DNA from: Pseudomonas sp. MYb118 | Lineage (GTDB): Bacteria > Pseudomonadota > Gammaproteobacteria > Pseudomonadales > Pseudomonadaceae | Assembly (NCBI RefSeq): GCF_040947875.1 | Contig: NZ_JBFRXN010000002.1 | Coordinates: forward strand, 930,001 to 994,000 | Reading direction: 5' to 3' | DNA: 64,000 nt | In this document: in pieces, positions 55,002-63,984 of the stretch | How the letters are laid out: each line of letters begins with the position of its first letter | How positions within the stretch are numbered: position 1 is the first letter of the stretch | Notes under the pieces: generated by a model | The model's database searches: none | Told to the model about the DNA's origin: nothing | What the model saw: the letters and a program-made list of their open reading frames with translations, nothing else | Program-made: the position numbers and the translations under genes

Positions 55002-56886
55002 GGGCCGTAGCCTCCGCACTGATAGGGCTGGCGTATTCGGCCTTCAACCGACCGTCCTGGTCCAGCAGCCAGGCATCCATGACTTGTCGCACCACAGGAG
55101 CGGCGACGCCGGAACCGGATTCACCGTTCTCGACCATCACCGACACGACGATTTTCGGGTTGTCGGCGGGAGCGAAGCCCACGAACAGGGCGTGGTCGCG
55201 ATGGCGCTCCTGAACCTTGGAGCGGTCGTATTTCTCGCCCTGCTTGATGGCCACGACCTGGGCCGTACCACTCTTGCCGGCGATCCGGTATTGCGCGCCG
55301 ATCGAAGCCTTGCGCGCCGTACCCCGGGCGCCATGCATCACCTGCTGCATGCCGTGGTTGACCTTGGTCCAGTCGGACGGGTCGCGCAGGACGATGTCCG
55401 GCATCGGGTTGTCATCCTTGGGCCGTTCGCCCTCGACGGTCTTGGCCAGATGCGGGCGGTTCCACACACCCTTGTTGGCCACCAGCGCCGTGGCCTGGGC
55501 CAGTTGCAGCGGGGTGGATTGCATGTAGCCCTGACCGATCCCGAGAATCAGCGTTTCCCCCGGGAACCAGGCCTGACGGCGGGTGGCGCGCTTCCATTCG
55601 CGCGAAGGCATCAGCCCCGGCGATTCTTCGAACATGTCCAGCGAGACCTTCTGGCCGATCCCGAACTTGGTCATGTAGGCCGACAACCGATCAATGCCCA
55701 GCTTGTGCGCCAGGTCATAGAAGTAGGTGTCGTTGGACCGCATGATCGCGGTGTCCAGATCCACGTAGCCATCACCGGTGCGGTTCCAGTTACGGTATTT
55801 GTGATCGTAGTTGGGCAACTGGTAATAACCGGGGTCGAAGACTCGCGACGTGGCCGTGACCACACCTGCGTCCAGGCCGGCAATCGCCACCGCCGGCTTG
55901 ATGGTCGAACCCGGCGGGTACAAGCCACGCAATACGCGGTTGAACAGCGGCCGGTCGATGGAATCACGCAGCTCGGCGTAGGCCTTGAAGCTGATGCCGG
56001 TGACGAACAGGTTAGGGTCGAAGCTCGGCTGGCTGACCATCGCCAGCACTTCGCCAGTGGCCGGGTCCAGTGCCACCACCGCGCCACGGCGACCGCCGAG
56101 CGCCGCTTCGGCGGCTTCCTGCAACTTGATGTCCAGGCTCAGGACGATGTCCTTGCCGGGAATCGGGTCGGTACGCTTGAGGACCCGCAATACGCGGCCC
56201 CGGGCGTTGGTTTCGACTTCCTCGTAACCCACCTGGCCATGCAGTTCGGGCTCGTAGAAACGCTCGATGCCGGTCTTGCCGATGTGGTGGGTGCCGCTGT
56301 AGTTCACCGGGTCGAGGGTCTTGAGCTCTTTCTCGTTGATCCGCCCCATGTACCCCACCGAGTGCGCAAAATGCGCGCCCTGCGGGTAATGCCGCACCAG
56401 TTGCGCAACCACTTCCACGCCTGGCAGGCGGAACTGGTTCACGGCGATGCGGGCGATCTGCTCTTCGGTCAGCTCGAACAGGATCGGCACCGGCTCGAAT
56501 GGCCGGCGCCCCTGGCGCATGCGTTTTTCGAAGATCACCCGATCTTCGGGCGTCAGCTCCAGCACTTCGACGATCACGTCGAGCACTTGCTGCCAGTCGC
56601 CGGAACGCTCGCGGGTCATGCTCAGGCTGAAGCTGGGCCGGTTGTCGGCCACGACCACGCCGTTACGGTCGAAGATCAGCCCGCGGGTCGGCGGAATCGG
56701 CTGCACATGGACGCGGTTGTTTTCCGACAGGGTCGAGTGATAGTCGTACTGGATCACCTGAAGGAAATACAGGCGCGCGATCAGCACGCCGATCAGCGCC
56801 ACCACCGCAATAGCCCCGAACACGACGCGGCCACGCACCAGGCGGGCGTCTTTTTCGTGGTCCTTGATGCGGATCGGCTGGGACAT
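54991..56886 (-). CDS. mrdA: Penicillin-binding protein 2 (MrdA)
   Basis: A 631-aa monofunctional transpeptidase. A single N-terminal membrane helix (VVFGAIAVVALIGVLIARLYFL) precedes a pedestal domain and the transpeptidase domain: PGSTIKPAVAIAGL (SxxK), MRSNDTYFYDLAHKLG (SxN) and AGKSGTAQVVAI (KSG). It cross-links wall peptides made by RodA during elongation. It is directly upstream of rodA with an 11-nt overlap, so the pair is coupled. The C-terminus has a short acidic end. Confidence 0.96.
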   Translation of the reverse strand: MSQPIRIKDHEKDARLVRGRVVFGAIAVVALIGVLIARLYFLQVIQYDYHSTLSENNRVHVQPIPPTRGLIFDRNGVVVADNRPSFSLSMTRERSGDWQQVLDVIVEVLELTPEDRVIFEKRMRQGRRPFEPVPILFELTEEQIARIAVNQFRLPGVEVVAQLVRHYPQGAHFAHSVGYMGRINEKELKTLDPVNYSGTHHIGKTGIERFYEPELHGQVGYEEVETNARGRVLRVLKRTDPIPGKDIVLSLDIKLQEAAEAALGGRRGAVVALDPATGEVLAMVSQPSFDPNLFVTGISFKAYAELRDSIDRPLFNRVLRGLYPPGSTIKPAVAIAGLDAGVVTATSRVFDPGYYQLPNYDHKYRNWNRTGDGYVDLDTAIMRSNDTYFYDLAHKLGIDRLSAYMTKFGIGQKVSLDMFEESPGLMPSREWKRATRRQAWFPGETLILGIGQGYMQSTPLQLAQATALVANKGVWNRPHLAKTVEGERPKDDNPMPDIVLRDPSDWTKVNHGMQQVMHGARGTARKASIGAQYRIAGKSGTAQVVAIKQGEKYDRSKVQERHRDHALFVGFAPADNPKIVVSVMVENGESGSGVAAPVVRQVMDAWLLDQDGRLKAEYASPISAEATAREE

Positions 56887-56895
56887 GAGGCAGAA

Positions 56896-57363
56896 CTACT
56901 TGTGGTAAGGGTGGCCGGACAGCACTGTCCAGGCACGGTACAGCTGTTCGCCGATCAGAATCCGCACCAGCGGATGCGGCAACGTCAGCGGCGACAACGA
57001 CCAGCGCTGATCCGCCCGCGCACAGACTTCCGGCGCCAGCCCTTCGGGGCCGCCGACCATGAAATTCACCGTGCGCGAGTCCAGGCGCCAGCGATCGAGC
57101 TCGACCGCCAACTGCTCGGTGCTCCAGGGCTTGCCGTGGACTTCGAGGGTAACGATCCGCTCGTTCTGCCCGACCTTGGCCAGCATGGCTTCGCCTTCCT
57201 GACGGATGAAGCGCGCCACGTCGGCGTTCTTGCCGCGGGTGTTGAGCGGTATTTCCACCAGTTCCAGAGCCAGCTCGGACGGAAGACGCTTGGCATATTC
57301 ATGCCAGCCTTCTTCCACCCATTTGGGCATGCGTGAACCGACGGCGATCAGTCGCAGTCGCAC
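56896..57363 (-). CDS. rlmH: 23S rRNA methyltransferase RlmH
   Basis: A 155-aa SPOUT methyltransferase that methylates pseudouridine 1915 of 23S rRNA. Motifs are [53 protein letters not shown] and [23 protein letters not shown]. Complete by length. It is 9 bp from rsfS upstream and 9 bp from mrdA. Confidence 0.96.
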   Translation of the reverse strand: MRLRLIAVGSRMPKWVEEGWHEYAKRLPSELALELVEIPLNTRGKNADVARFIRQEGEAMLAKVGQNERIVTLEVHGKPWSTEQLAVELDRWRLDSRTVNFMVGGPEGLAPEVCARADQRWSLSPLTLPHPLVRILIGEQLYRAWTVLSGHPYHK

Positions 57364-57372
57364 AGCGGTCCC

Positions 57373-57867
57373 TTACTGCTGGTCTTTGTTGAGCTTGGTG
57401 AAATGCTCGTGCGGGTTTTCCGGGCTGTGGTGCGCGCCGCTGGCCGAACGGCTCTGCTCGGCACCGGCCCACAGGCGCTCCAGGTCATAGAACTGGCGAG
57501 CCGAGGCGGTCATCATGTGCACGATGACATCGTCCATATCCAGCAACACCCAGTCGCTGTCGCCCTTGCCTTCTTCGCCCAGCGGCTTGACGCCCTTGGC
57601 CTTCACCGCTTCGCGGACCTTGTCCAGCATTGCGCCGATCTGGCGGTTGGAAGTACCGGTGGCGATGATCATGTAGTCGGTGATGCTCTGCTTGTCACGA
57701 ACGTCGATCACCTGGATGTCCTGGGCCTTGACGTCTTCCAGGGCGGCTACGGAAACCTTGACCAGCTCTTCGCCAGCCAGCACTTCACCGGTTGGCGCTT
57801 CCACTGGCAGCGGGGCGCTCTTGAAAGTGCCTTTGCGCTTAACTTTAGCTACGTCTTTGTCAGTCAT
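57373..57867 (-). CDS. rsfS: Ribosome silencing factor RsfS, with long extensions
   Basis: A 164-aa RsfS. The core (about residues 35-140) is VSVAALEDVKAQDIQVIDV, DYMIIATGTSNRQIGAM, DSDWVLLDMDDVIVHMM and FYDLERLW. It binds L14 and blocks subunit joining in starvation. The family is usually 105-120 aa; here a ~30-aa basic/Pro-rich start (KVKRKGTFKSAPLPVEAP) and a ~25-aa Ser/His/Asn-rich end are added. No internal ATG near the core start suggests a shorter form. It is 71 bp from nadD. Confidence 0.93.
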   Translation of the reverse strand: MTDKDVAKVKRKGTFKSAPLPVEAPTGEVLAGEELVKVSVAALEDVKAQDIQVIDVRDKQSITDYMIIATGTSNRQIGAMLDKVREAVKAKGVKPLGEEGKGDSDWVLLDMDDVIVHMMTASARQFYDLERLWAGAEQSRSASGAHHSPENPHEHFTKLNKDQQ

Positions 57868-57938
57868 ATAAAACTCGTTTTGCTCGTATGTTCGGGCGCT
57901 TCGCTACACGCATTCACGTGGCTGAAACGCACCCTTGT

Positions 57939-58586
57939 TCAGTTCGACGCACGGTACAGACCGTGCGCATCGATGTAGGCCAGGACCGCGTCGGGCACCA
58001 GGAAACGTACCGACTTACCGCTGGCCAGCAGTTGACGGATCTGGGTGGCAGAAACCGCGAGCGGCGTCTGCCAGACGAATGCAATCTGTCCGCTCGGCCC
58101 CTTCAGGGCCAGCGGGTCGCTCACCGAGCGCGCTGCCAGCAGGTTGCGCAAGGCATCCGGCGGTTCGCTGTCGGCATCCGGGCGCTGCAGCACCAGGATA
58201 TGGCAATGCTGGAGCAACTCTTCCCAGCGGTGCCAAGTGGGCAGGCCGCAAAAAGCGTCCCAGCCCAAAAGCAGAAAAACCTGGTCTTGCGCGGCGAGTT
58301 CCGCACGCATCAGTTCCAGGGTATCAATGGTGTAGGACGGTTTGTCCCGCTGCAATTCGCGGGCGTCCACCACCAACGGCGCCACACCGGCCACCGCGCA
58401 CTCGACCATCGCCAGACGGTCTTTCGCCGACACCTGCGGCGTATCCCGATGGGGCGGCCTGGCACTGGGTGTCAGTCGCAACTCATCGAGCGCCAGCGAT
58501 TCGGCGACTTCCAGCGCACCGCGCAAGTGGCCGATATGCACCGGATCGAACGTCCCGCCCAGTACGCCGATTCGGCGCGGCGCCAT
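57939..58586 (-). CDS. nadD: Nicotinate-nucleotide adenylyltransferase NadD
   Basis: A 215-aa enzyme that makes deamido-NAD from nicotinate mononucleotide and ATP. The nucleotidyltransferase motif is [20 protein letters not shown], and the ISSTxxR-like motif is [29 protein letters not shown] 58586 ([11 protein letters not shown]) is chosen; an upstream start would overlap the end of proA. It lies 25 bp after proA. Confidence 0.94.
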   Translation of the reverse strand: MAPRRIGVLGGTFDPVHIGHLRGALEVAESLALDELRLTPSARPPHRDTPQVSAKDRLAMVECAVAGVAPLVVDARELQRDKPSYTIDTLELMRAELAAQDQVFLLLGWDAFCGLPTWHRWEELLQHCHILVLQRPDADSEPPDALRNLLAARSVSDPLALKGPSGQIAFVWQTPLAVSATQIRQLLASGKSVRFLVPDAVLAYIDAHGLYRASN

Positions 58587-58611
58587 GGCCGAGGGATTGA
58601 GGTCGCTCAAG

Positions 58612-59883
58612 TCAGACCGACGCCTGACCGCGCAACTGGCCATCACCGACCACGACGTACTTCTCGCAGGTCAGGCCTTCCAGGCCCACCGGGCCACGGG
58701 CGTGCAGCTTATCAGTAGAAATGCCGATCTCGGCACCCAATCCGTATTCGAAACCATCGGCGAAGCAGGTCGGGGTGTTGATCATCACCGACGACGAGTC
58801 GACTTCAGCGACGAAACGCCGGGTCTCGCCCAGGTGTTCGCTGACAATCGAATCGGTGTGGTGGGAACCGTAATGGTTGATGTGTTCGATGGCCTGGTCC
58901 AGCCCGTCGACCACGCGGATCGACAGGATCGGCGCCAGGTATTCGGTGTGCCAGTCTTCCTCGGTGGCGGCGATCGCATCAATGATCGACCGGGTGCGCT
59001 CGCAACCGCGCAGCTCGACGCCTTTTTCGCGGAACTGGGCCGCCATGGGCGGCAGGAAATCCTGGGCAACGGTCTGGTCAACCAGCAGCGTTTCCATCGC
59101 GCCACAGATGCCATAGCGATAAGTCTTGGCATTGAAGGCGATGCGCCGGGCTTTCGGCAGGTCGGCACCGGCACTGACGTAGACATGGCAGATGCCGTCC
59201 AGGTGCTTGATCACCGGCACCCGCGCATCACGGCTGATCCGCTCGATCAGGCCACGGCCGCCACGGGGCACGATGACATCGACGTACTCGGGCATGCTGA
59301 TCAGCGCGCCAACGGCGGCGCGATCGGTGGTCTCGACCACTTGCACGACGGCGGCGGGCAGATCCGCTTCGGCCAGGCCTCGCTGGATGCAGGCGGCGAT
59401 TGCACGATTGGAGTGAATGGCTTCGGAGCCGCCACGCAGGATGGTGGCATTGCCGGACTTCAGGCACAGGCTGGCGGCGTCGATGGTCACGTTGGGCCGC
59501 GATTCGTAGATGATCCCGATCACGCCCAGCGGCACGCGCATCTTGCCGACCTGAATCCCCGACGGACGGAAGCTCATGTCACGAATGGCCCCCACCGGGT
59601 CCGGCAACGCGGCGACCTGGCGCAGGCCGACGATCATGCCGTCGATGCGCTCCGGGGTCAGCGCCAGCCGCTCCAGCAGCGCCGGCTCAAGACCATTGGC
59701 CCGCCCCGCTTGCAGATCCCGCTCATTGGCGGCCGTCAGCTCGGCACGCGCGGCGTCCAGCGCATTGGCGGCGGCCTGCAGGGCGCGGTTTTTCTGCGCG
59801 GTGCTGGCACGGCCGATGATGCGCGATGCCTCGCGGGCAGCGCGACCCAGGCGGGTCATGTAGTCGAGAACGGACTCAGTCAT
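58612..59883 (-). CDS. proA: Glutamate-5-semialdehyde dehydrogenase ProA
   Basis: A 423-aa reductase of gamma-glutamyl phosphate in proline synthesis. Motifs are [55 protein letters not shown], and [11 protein letters not shown] near the catalytic region, whose Cys lies in [14 protein letters not shown] 59883 is chosen over a TTG upstream. It is the first gene of the minus-strand block running from proA to nadD and beyond. Confidence 0.95.
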   Translation of the reverse strand: MTESVLDYMTRLGRAAREASRIIGRASTAQKNRALQAAANALDAARAELTAANERDLQAGRANGLEPALLERLALTPERIDGMIVGLRQVAALPDPVGAIRDMSFRPSGIQVGKMRVPLGVIGIIYESRPNVTIDAASLCLKSGNATILRGGSEAIHSNRAIAACIQRGLAEADLPAAVVQVVETTDRAAVGALISMPEYVDVIVPRGGRGLIERISRDARVPVIKHLDGICHVYVSAGADLPKARRIAFNAKTYRYGICGAMETLLVDQTVAQDFLPPMAAQFREKGVELRGCERTRSIIDAIAATEEDWHTEYLAPILSIRVVDGLDQAIEHINHYGSHHTDSIVSEHLGETRRFVAEVDSSSVMINTPTCFADGFEYGLGAEIGISTDKLHARGPVGLEGLTCEKYVVVGDGQLRGQASV

Positions 59884-60071
59884 GGTCGATGGCGGTCTTT
59901 GCAAAGGTCTTGGTGAAGAGAAAGCGGCAGATTATAGCTGTCGCGTCCACTGACTAACAGCGGTGACGGGCGGATGGTCGAAATGGAGCGCCATTTGCCG
60001 ACGTTCAGCCGTGATTAAGCTGCAAATTGTTATCATCACGGTTCATTTCGCCCGGACGAACACCGACCACC

Positions 60072-60770
60072 ATGTCCAACCTGACAGCTCGCGCCCCCTC
60101 CGCGCCCCTGCCCGTCGGGCTTCCCGACGCGTTCTTCAATCGGGATGCGCAAACACTGGCCCGTGACCTGCTCGGCAAAGTCATCCGTCATCGGGTCGGC
60201 GATCTGTGGCTCAGCGCTCGAATTATCGAGACAGAAGCGTATTACTTCGAGGAAAAAGGCAGCCATGCGTCCCTCGGCTACACAGAAAAGCGTAAGGCTT
60301 TGTTTCTGGACGGCGGACACATCTATATGTACTACGCCCGCGGCGGTGATTCGCTGAACTTCAGCGCGCAGGGCCCCGGCAATGCGGTACTGATCAAGTC
60401 CGCCTATCCGTGGGTCGATGAGGTGAGCGGGCCGGCCAGCCTGGCGCAGATGCTGCTGAACAACCCCGACGCCCAGGGCCACCCGCGCCCTTCGCAAAAA
60501 CTCTGCGCCGGGCAGACCCTGCTGTGCAAGGCACTGGGCTTGAAGGTGCCGGTGTGGGACGCCAAGCGTTTTGATCACGAGGTGCTGCTGGTGGAGGATA
60601 TCGGCCCGCCGCCCGGCCAGATCATCCAGACAACCCGCCTGGGCATTCCCCACGGCCGCGACGAGCATTTGATGTATCGCTTCGTCGATGCCGCCTATGC
60701 ACCCTACTGCACGCGGAACCCGCTGCGACGGGGGCAGGTCGAAGGTCGCGACTATTTTGTGCTGACTTAA
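60072..60770 (+). CDS. mpg: 3-methyladenine DNA glycosylase (Mpg/AAG type)
   Basis: A 232-aa alkyladenine glycosylase of the AAG fold, which removes alkylated purines from DNA. Motifs are ARDLLGKVIRHRVGDLWLSA, IIETEAYYFEEKGSHAS with the catalytic Glu, and HIYMYYARGGDSLNF. ATG 60072 is the family-like start. It is divergent from proA and is followed by a REP element. Confidence 0.93.
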   Translation: MSNLTARAPSAPLPVGLPDAFFNRDAQTLARDLLGKVIRHRVGDLWLSARIIETEAYYFEEKGSHASLGYTEKRKALFLDGGHIYMYYARGGDSLNFSAQGPGNAVLIKSAYPWVDEVSGPASLAQMLLNNPDAQGHPRPSQKLCAGQTLLCKALGLKVPVWDAKRFDHEVLLVEDIGPPPGQIIQTTRLGIPHGRDEHLMYRFVDAAYAPYCTRNPLRRGQVEGRDYFVLT

Positions 60771-60784
60771 GTTGAACAACGCCC

Positions 60785-60877
60785 CCTGTAGGAGCGGGCT
60801 TGCTCGCGATGGCGGTGTGTCAGTGGATGTTTGCTTTACTGACACACCGCCATCGCGAGCAAGCTCGCTCCTACAGG
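60785..60877. repeat. REP doublet, ~40-bp inverted repeat
   Basis: Arms CCTGTAGGAGCGGGCTTGC and AAGCTCGCTCCTACAGG extend through GATGGCGGTGTGTCAGT and its inverse, giving about 40 paired bases with one mismatch around a 13-nt loop. It is one of the strongest hairpins in the window and lies between mpg and the dedA-type gene. Confidence 0.94.
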
Positions 60878-60917
60878 GGCAGGCGGTGCATTTAAAACAA
60901 TTGATGGAGTTGTATTT

Positions 60918-62234
60918 ATGGGCCCATGGCTCGATAGCGTCACCGGATGGCTGGCGGCGAACCCGCAGTGGCTCGCCGCAGCGGTGTTCATTGTGGCTTT
61001 TGTCGAATGCCTGGCGATCGCCGGATTGATCGTACCCGGCACGGTGCTGCTGTTCGCCGTCGCGGTGCTGGCCGGCAGCGGCGCGCTGTCGCTGAGTGAA
61101 ACGCTGCTGCTGGGCTTCGTCGCCGGGGTATTGGGCGATGTCGTGTCCTACTTCATCGGTCGCCATTTCCATCAGAACATCCGCCGCCTGCCCGGCCTGC
61201 GTCATCACCCGGAATGGATTGCCGGGGCCGAAACCTATTTCCAGCGTTATGGCATCGCGAGCCTGTTGGTCGGGCGCTTCATCGGGCCATTGCGGCCAAT
61301 GCTGCCGATGGTCGCCGGCATGTTCGACATGCCCTTCCCGCGTTTTGCCGCCGTCAGCCTGTTGGCCGCTGCCGGCTGGAGCGTTGCCTACCTGCTCCCT
61401 GGCTGGGCCACCGGCGCCGCCATTCGCCTGCCATTGCCGGAGGGCTTCTGGCCTGAGGCCGGGATTGTCGCAGGCAGCATCGCGGTGATGATCGGCCTGA
61501 GCGTGACCAGCAGCCTGCGCCGTCATCGCAAGGCGACGATCCTGATTGCCGCAATGAGCGTGCTGATTCTGGCGGGCCTGTTCATCGGCTATCCGTACCT
61601 GACTGCTCTCGACCAGGGTGTCATGACACTGGTGCAGGAACACCGCAGCCCGGTCCTCGACGAAGTCGCCGTGACGTTCACGCTGATCGGCGAGTTCCGC
61701 AACATGCTGCTGTTCAGTGCCCTGCTCACCGCTTTGCTGCTGCTCACCCGGCAATGGCGCCAGGCGATATTCGCCGGCAGCACCCTGCTCGTCACCGCGC
61801 TGGGCAATACGTTCACCAAGCAGTTTTTCGCCCGCGTGCGCCCCGAAGTCCTCAGTGATCCGTTGACGAGCTACAGCATGCCCAGCGGTCATGCCTCGGG
61901 CTCCTTTGCGCTGTTTTTGACGCTGGCCGTACTCGCCGGACGCGGACAACCGCCACGCATGCGCCTGACCTGGTTGCTGCTGGGCTGCCTGCCGGCGCTG
62001 GCGATTGCCCTGTCGCGGGTCTATCTGGGCGCGCACTGGCCGACGGATGTGCTGGCCGGCGCCATGCTGGCGGCGTGCGTGTGTGCGGCGAGTCTGGGGT
62101 TGATTCAGCGCCAGACACCTCTCAACGCCATGCCTCCGAAAATCTGGTGGCTGGTATTGCCTTCGATGCTCGCGCTATTCGGTTTCTTTGCACTGCGGCA
62201 TTTGCCGCATGCGATGCTCAGGTATGCGTACTGA
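60918..62234 (+). CDS. DedA-PAP2 fusion membrane protein
   Basis: A 438-aa protein that joins two membrane domains. Residues 1-200 are DedA/SNARE-associated: VECLAIAGLIVPGTVLLFAVA, VLGDVVSYFIGRHF and GRFIGPLRPMLPMVAGMF. Residues 215-430 are a PAP2 phosphatase with all three motifs: KQFFARVRP, PSGHASGS and SRVYLGAHWPTD. The DedA part may flip lipids (undecaprenyl phosphate in some cases) and the PAP2 part may remove a phosphate. The fusion suggests a coupled lipid-carrier recycling step; that is inference. GGAG precedes the ATG. Confidence 0.92.
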   Translation: MGPWLDSVTGWLAANPQWLAAAVFIVAFVECLAIAGLIVPGTVLLFAVAVLAGSGALSLSETLLLGFVAGVLGDVVSYFIGRHFHQNIRRLPGLRHHPEWIAGAETYFQRYGIASLLVGRFIGPLRPMLPMVAGMFDMPFPRFAAVSLLAAAGWSVAYLLPGWATGAAIRLPLPEGFWPEAGIVAGSIAVMIGLSVTSSLRRHRKATILIAAMSVLILAGLFIGYPYLTALDQGVMTLVQEHRSPVLDEVAVTFTLIGEFRNMLLFSALLTALLLLTRQWRQAIFAGSTLLVTALGNTFTKQFFARVRPEVLSDPLTSYSMPSGHASGSFALFLTLAVLAGRGQPPRMRLTWLLLGCLPALAIALSRVYLGAHWPTDVLAGAMLAACVCAASLGLIQRQTPLNAMPPKIWWLVLPSMLALFGFFALRHLPHAMLRYAY

Positions 62235-62273
62235 TCAGGGCGAGGGTAAATATATATATCGGGTATTTAGTGC

Positions 62274-62370
62274 AGGGCGAGCTTGCTGTTGATCAATGAC
62301 AGGATAATTCGTTGACTCGCAGAGTTTGATTTATTCGTGGCATTGATCGCGAGCAAGCTCGCTCCTACGG
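62274..62370. repeat. Decayed REP doublet
   Basis: Left arm GGGCGAGCTTGCTGTTGATCAATG and right arm CATTGATCGCGAGCAAGCTCGCTC match only partly, with several mismatches. The short AT-rich run ATATATATAT precedes it (about 62250). The space 62235-62375 otherwise holds no gene. Confidence 0.75.
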
Positions 62371-62375
62371 GCTGC

Positions 62376-62534
62376 TTAAACCCACTGGCGTTTGCGTTGT
62401 TCGAGGATCAGGGCATCGGCCATTGCACAAGCAAGCCTGGCGGTGTCTTCGAAAGATTGCTGGCCGGAAATTTTCAGCAGAAAGCCTACTGCAGCGGCTT
62501 CCCAGGTAGCGCGTTCGTTAGCGTAGATTGGCAT
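62376..62534 (-). CDS. Small hypothetical protein (52 aa)
   Basis: A 52-codon open frame that starts MPIYANERATWEAAAVGFLL and ends ALILEQRKRQWV. It has an ordered helix-like pattern with no membrane segment. AAGGGA lies about 8 nt before the ATG. The leader folds into a long hairpin (62548-62596) just before the SD. I do not recognise the family, and it is not clearly part of an operon. It could be an orphan gene or a small toxin-like or regulatory protein; no evidence supports either. Confidence 0.65.
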   Translation of the reverse strand: MPIYANERATWEAAAVGFLLKISGQQSFEDTARLACAMADALILEQRKRQWV

Positions 62535-62547
62535 TATTTAAATCCCT

Positions 62548-62596
62548 TTGTGGTTTGATTGACCCGCTTCTTGCGGGCAATTAAAACTAACCACAA
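62548..62596 (-). promoter_or_regulatory. Long hairpin in the leader of the 52-aa gene
   Basis: Outer pair TTGTGGTT / AACCACAA (8 bp, 62548-62555 with 62589-62596) encloses ATTG, bulge, CCCGC, loop TTCTT, GCGGG, CAAT. The structure ends directly before the SD of the small gene and could control its translation. Confidence 0.6.
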
Positions 62597-62666
62597 CTTG
62601 ATCTCTATGCAATGCCAGGCAAACCGGCCAACTATTACCAATTAATTAACTCAATTCATAGTTGAA

Positions 62667-63257
62667 CTAAGCGAATAACTCACCCTGCAACTCATCCAGC
62701 AACGCCTGGATGGCATCCAGTCGCTGTTGCGGGTCATCGAGTTGCAACAGGTCGATCTTGTCGACTTCGGCGAACGGCAACAAATACGCCAATTGATTGG
62801 CCAGCGATTGCTGCCCGGTCGCGTCGGTCCCCATGTTCAGCGCTTCGACCATCGGGTGTTCGGCCAGCGCCTTGAGCAAGGCCACCAGATCGGCATCCTC
62901 GTCCTGCAACGGTTGCTCGGGTTCGTCTTCGAGCCACTCGACATCGGCGACGGTCAACTGATCGCGCTGGATTTCGCTGCGCAGCACATGGAAACGCCGG
63001 CCACCTTGCACTCGAATGCCCAGCAGGCCGTTGTCCTGCTGCTTGAAATCGGTGATCAGCGCTTCACAACCGACCAGCGCATAGCCCGACGGGGCGATTC
63101 CGACTTCTTCGCCGTCGAGGATACACACCACCCCGAACCCGCCGCCCTGTTTCATGCAGCGGCTGATCATGTCCAGATAGCGCGCCTCGAATATCTGCAA
63201 ATCGAGGATGCAACCGGGAAACAGCACCGTGTTCAACGGGAAAAGCGGCAGGCTCAT
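62667..63257 (-). CDS. LON-substrate-binding-domain protein (YcaR/PA-like, no protease part)
   Basis: A 196-aa protein with an isolated LON N-terminal domain: LPLFPLNTVLFPGCILDLQIFE (family start), DGEEVGIAPSGYALVGCEALI and the tail LLPFAEVDKIDLLQLDDPQQRLDAI. It lacks the AAA+ and protease domains of Lon, so it is the short adaptor-like form. The ATG at 63257 with AAGGA 7 nt before it is preferred to ATG 63263. Only 10 bp separate it from lrgB. Its role is not proven. Confidence 0.88.
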   Translation of the reverse strand: MSLPLFPLNTVLFPGCILDLQIFEARYLDMISRCMKQGGGFGVVCILDGEEVGIAPSGYALVGCEALITDFKQQDNGLLGIRVQGGRRFHVLRSEIQRDQLTVADVEWLEDEPEQPLQDEDADLVALLKALAEHPMVEALNMGTDATGQQSLANQLAYLLPFAEVDKIDLLQLDDPQQRLDAIQALLDELQGELFA

Positions 63258-63267
63258 AGACATTTCC

Positions 63268-63984
63268 TTACACCACCATCGACACCGCCAGCGGCAGCAG
63301 GACCGCCGTGGCCACGCCCATCAGACTCATCGCCAGTGCCGCGAAGGCACCGCATTCTTCGTTTTCCTGCATGGCCACCGCCGTGCCCACCGCATGGGCG
63401 GTCATGCCCAGCGCCATGCCACGCGCCTCGGGACTGTGCACACCAAGCCGGGTGAGCAGGCTCGGGCCGAAGATCGCGCCAATCACCCCGGTGATCAACA
63501 CGAACACCGCCGCCAGTGCCGCGACGCCACCGATCTGCTCGGCCACCAGCATTGCAATCGGCGACGTCACCGATTTCGGCGCCATGGTCATCAGGATCAT
63601 GTGTTCGGCGCCGAACCACCAGCCCAGCAGCACGCCCATGCTCGTGGCAACCACGCCGCCTATCACCAGCGTAGTAAAAATCGGCCAGAACAACTGCCGG
63701 ATACGCCGCAGATTGAGGTAAAGCGGTACGGCCAGCGCCACCGTGGCGGGGCCGAGCAAAATGCTGAGGATCTCGGTGCTCTTGCGATACTCGGCGTACG
63801 TCAGGCCGCAACCCACCAGGACACCGATCACCAGCAACATGGAGACCAGCACCGGCTGCAGGAAGATCCAGCGGGTTTTCTCGAATGCTGCCAGCACCAG
63901 TTGATAGGCACCGAGGGTGATGCCGATGCCAAACAGCGGGTGATGAATCACCGACGTCCACGCGCCTTGCCAGTCGAGCATCAT
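63268..63984 (-). CDS. LrgB/CidB family membrane protein
   Basis: A 238-aa inner-membrane protein of the LrgB/CidB/YohK family with about eight helices: GITLGAYQLVLAAFEKTRW, GLTYAEYRKSTEILSILLGPATVALA, KSVTSPIAMLVAEQIGGVAALAAVFVLITGV and EARGMALGMTAHAVGTAVAMQE. In other species these act with LrgA/CidA in murein hydrolase control or metabolite export. GAGAGGA lies before the ATG. The partner cidA/lrgA gene is probably upstream, outside the window: the frame leading into 64000 reads ...EDQP stop, too short to call. Confidence 0.9.
   Translation of the reverse strand: MMLDWQGAWTSVIHHPLFGIGITLGAYQLVLAAFEKTRWIFLQPVLVSMLLVIGVLVGCGLTYAEYRKSTEILSILLGPATVALAVPLYLNLRRIRQLFWPIFTTLVIGGVVATSMGVLLGWWFGAEHMILMTMAPKSVTSPIAMLVAEQIGGVAALAAVFVLITGVIGAIFGPSLLTRLGVHSPEARGMALGMTAHAVGTAVAMQENEECGAFAALAMSLMGVATAVLLPLAVSMVV

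Noticed and set aside
54757..57336. An 859-codon frame antisense to mrdA and rlmH
   Set aside because: Same antisense effect; the real genes carry all catalytic motifs.
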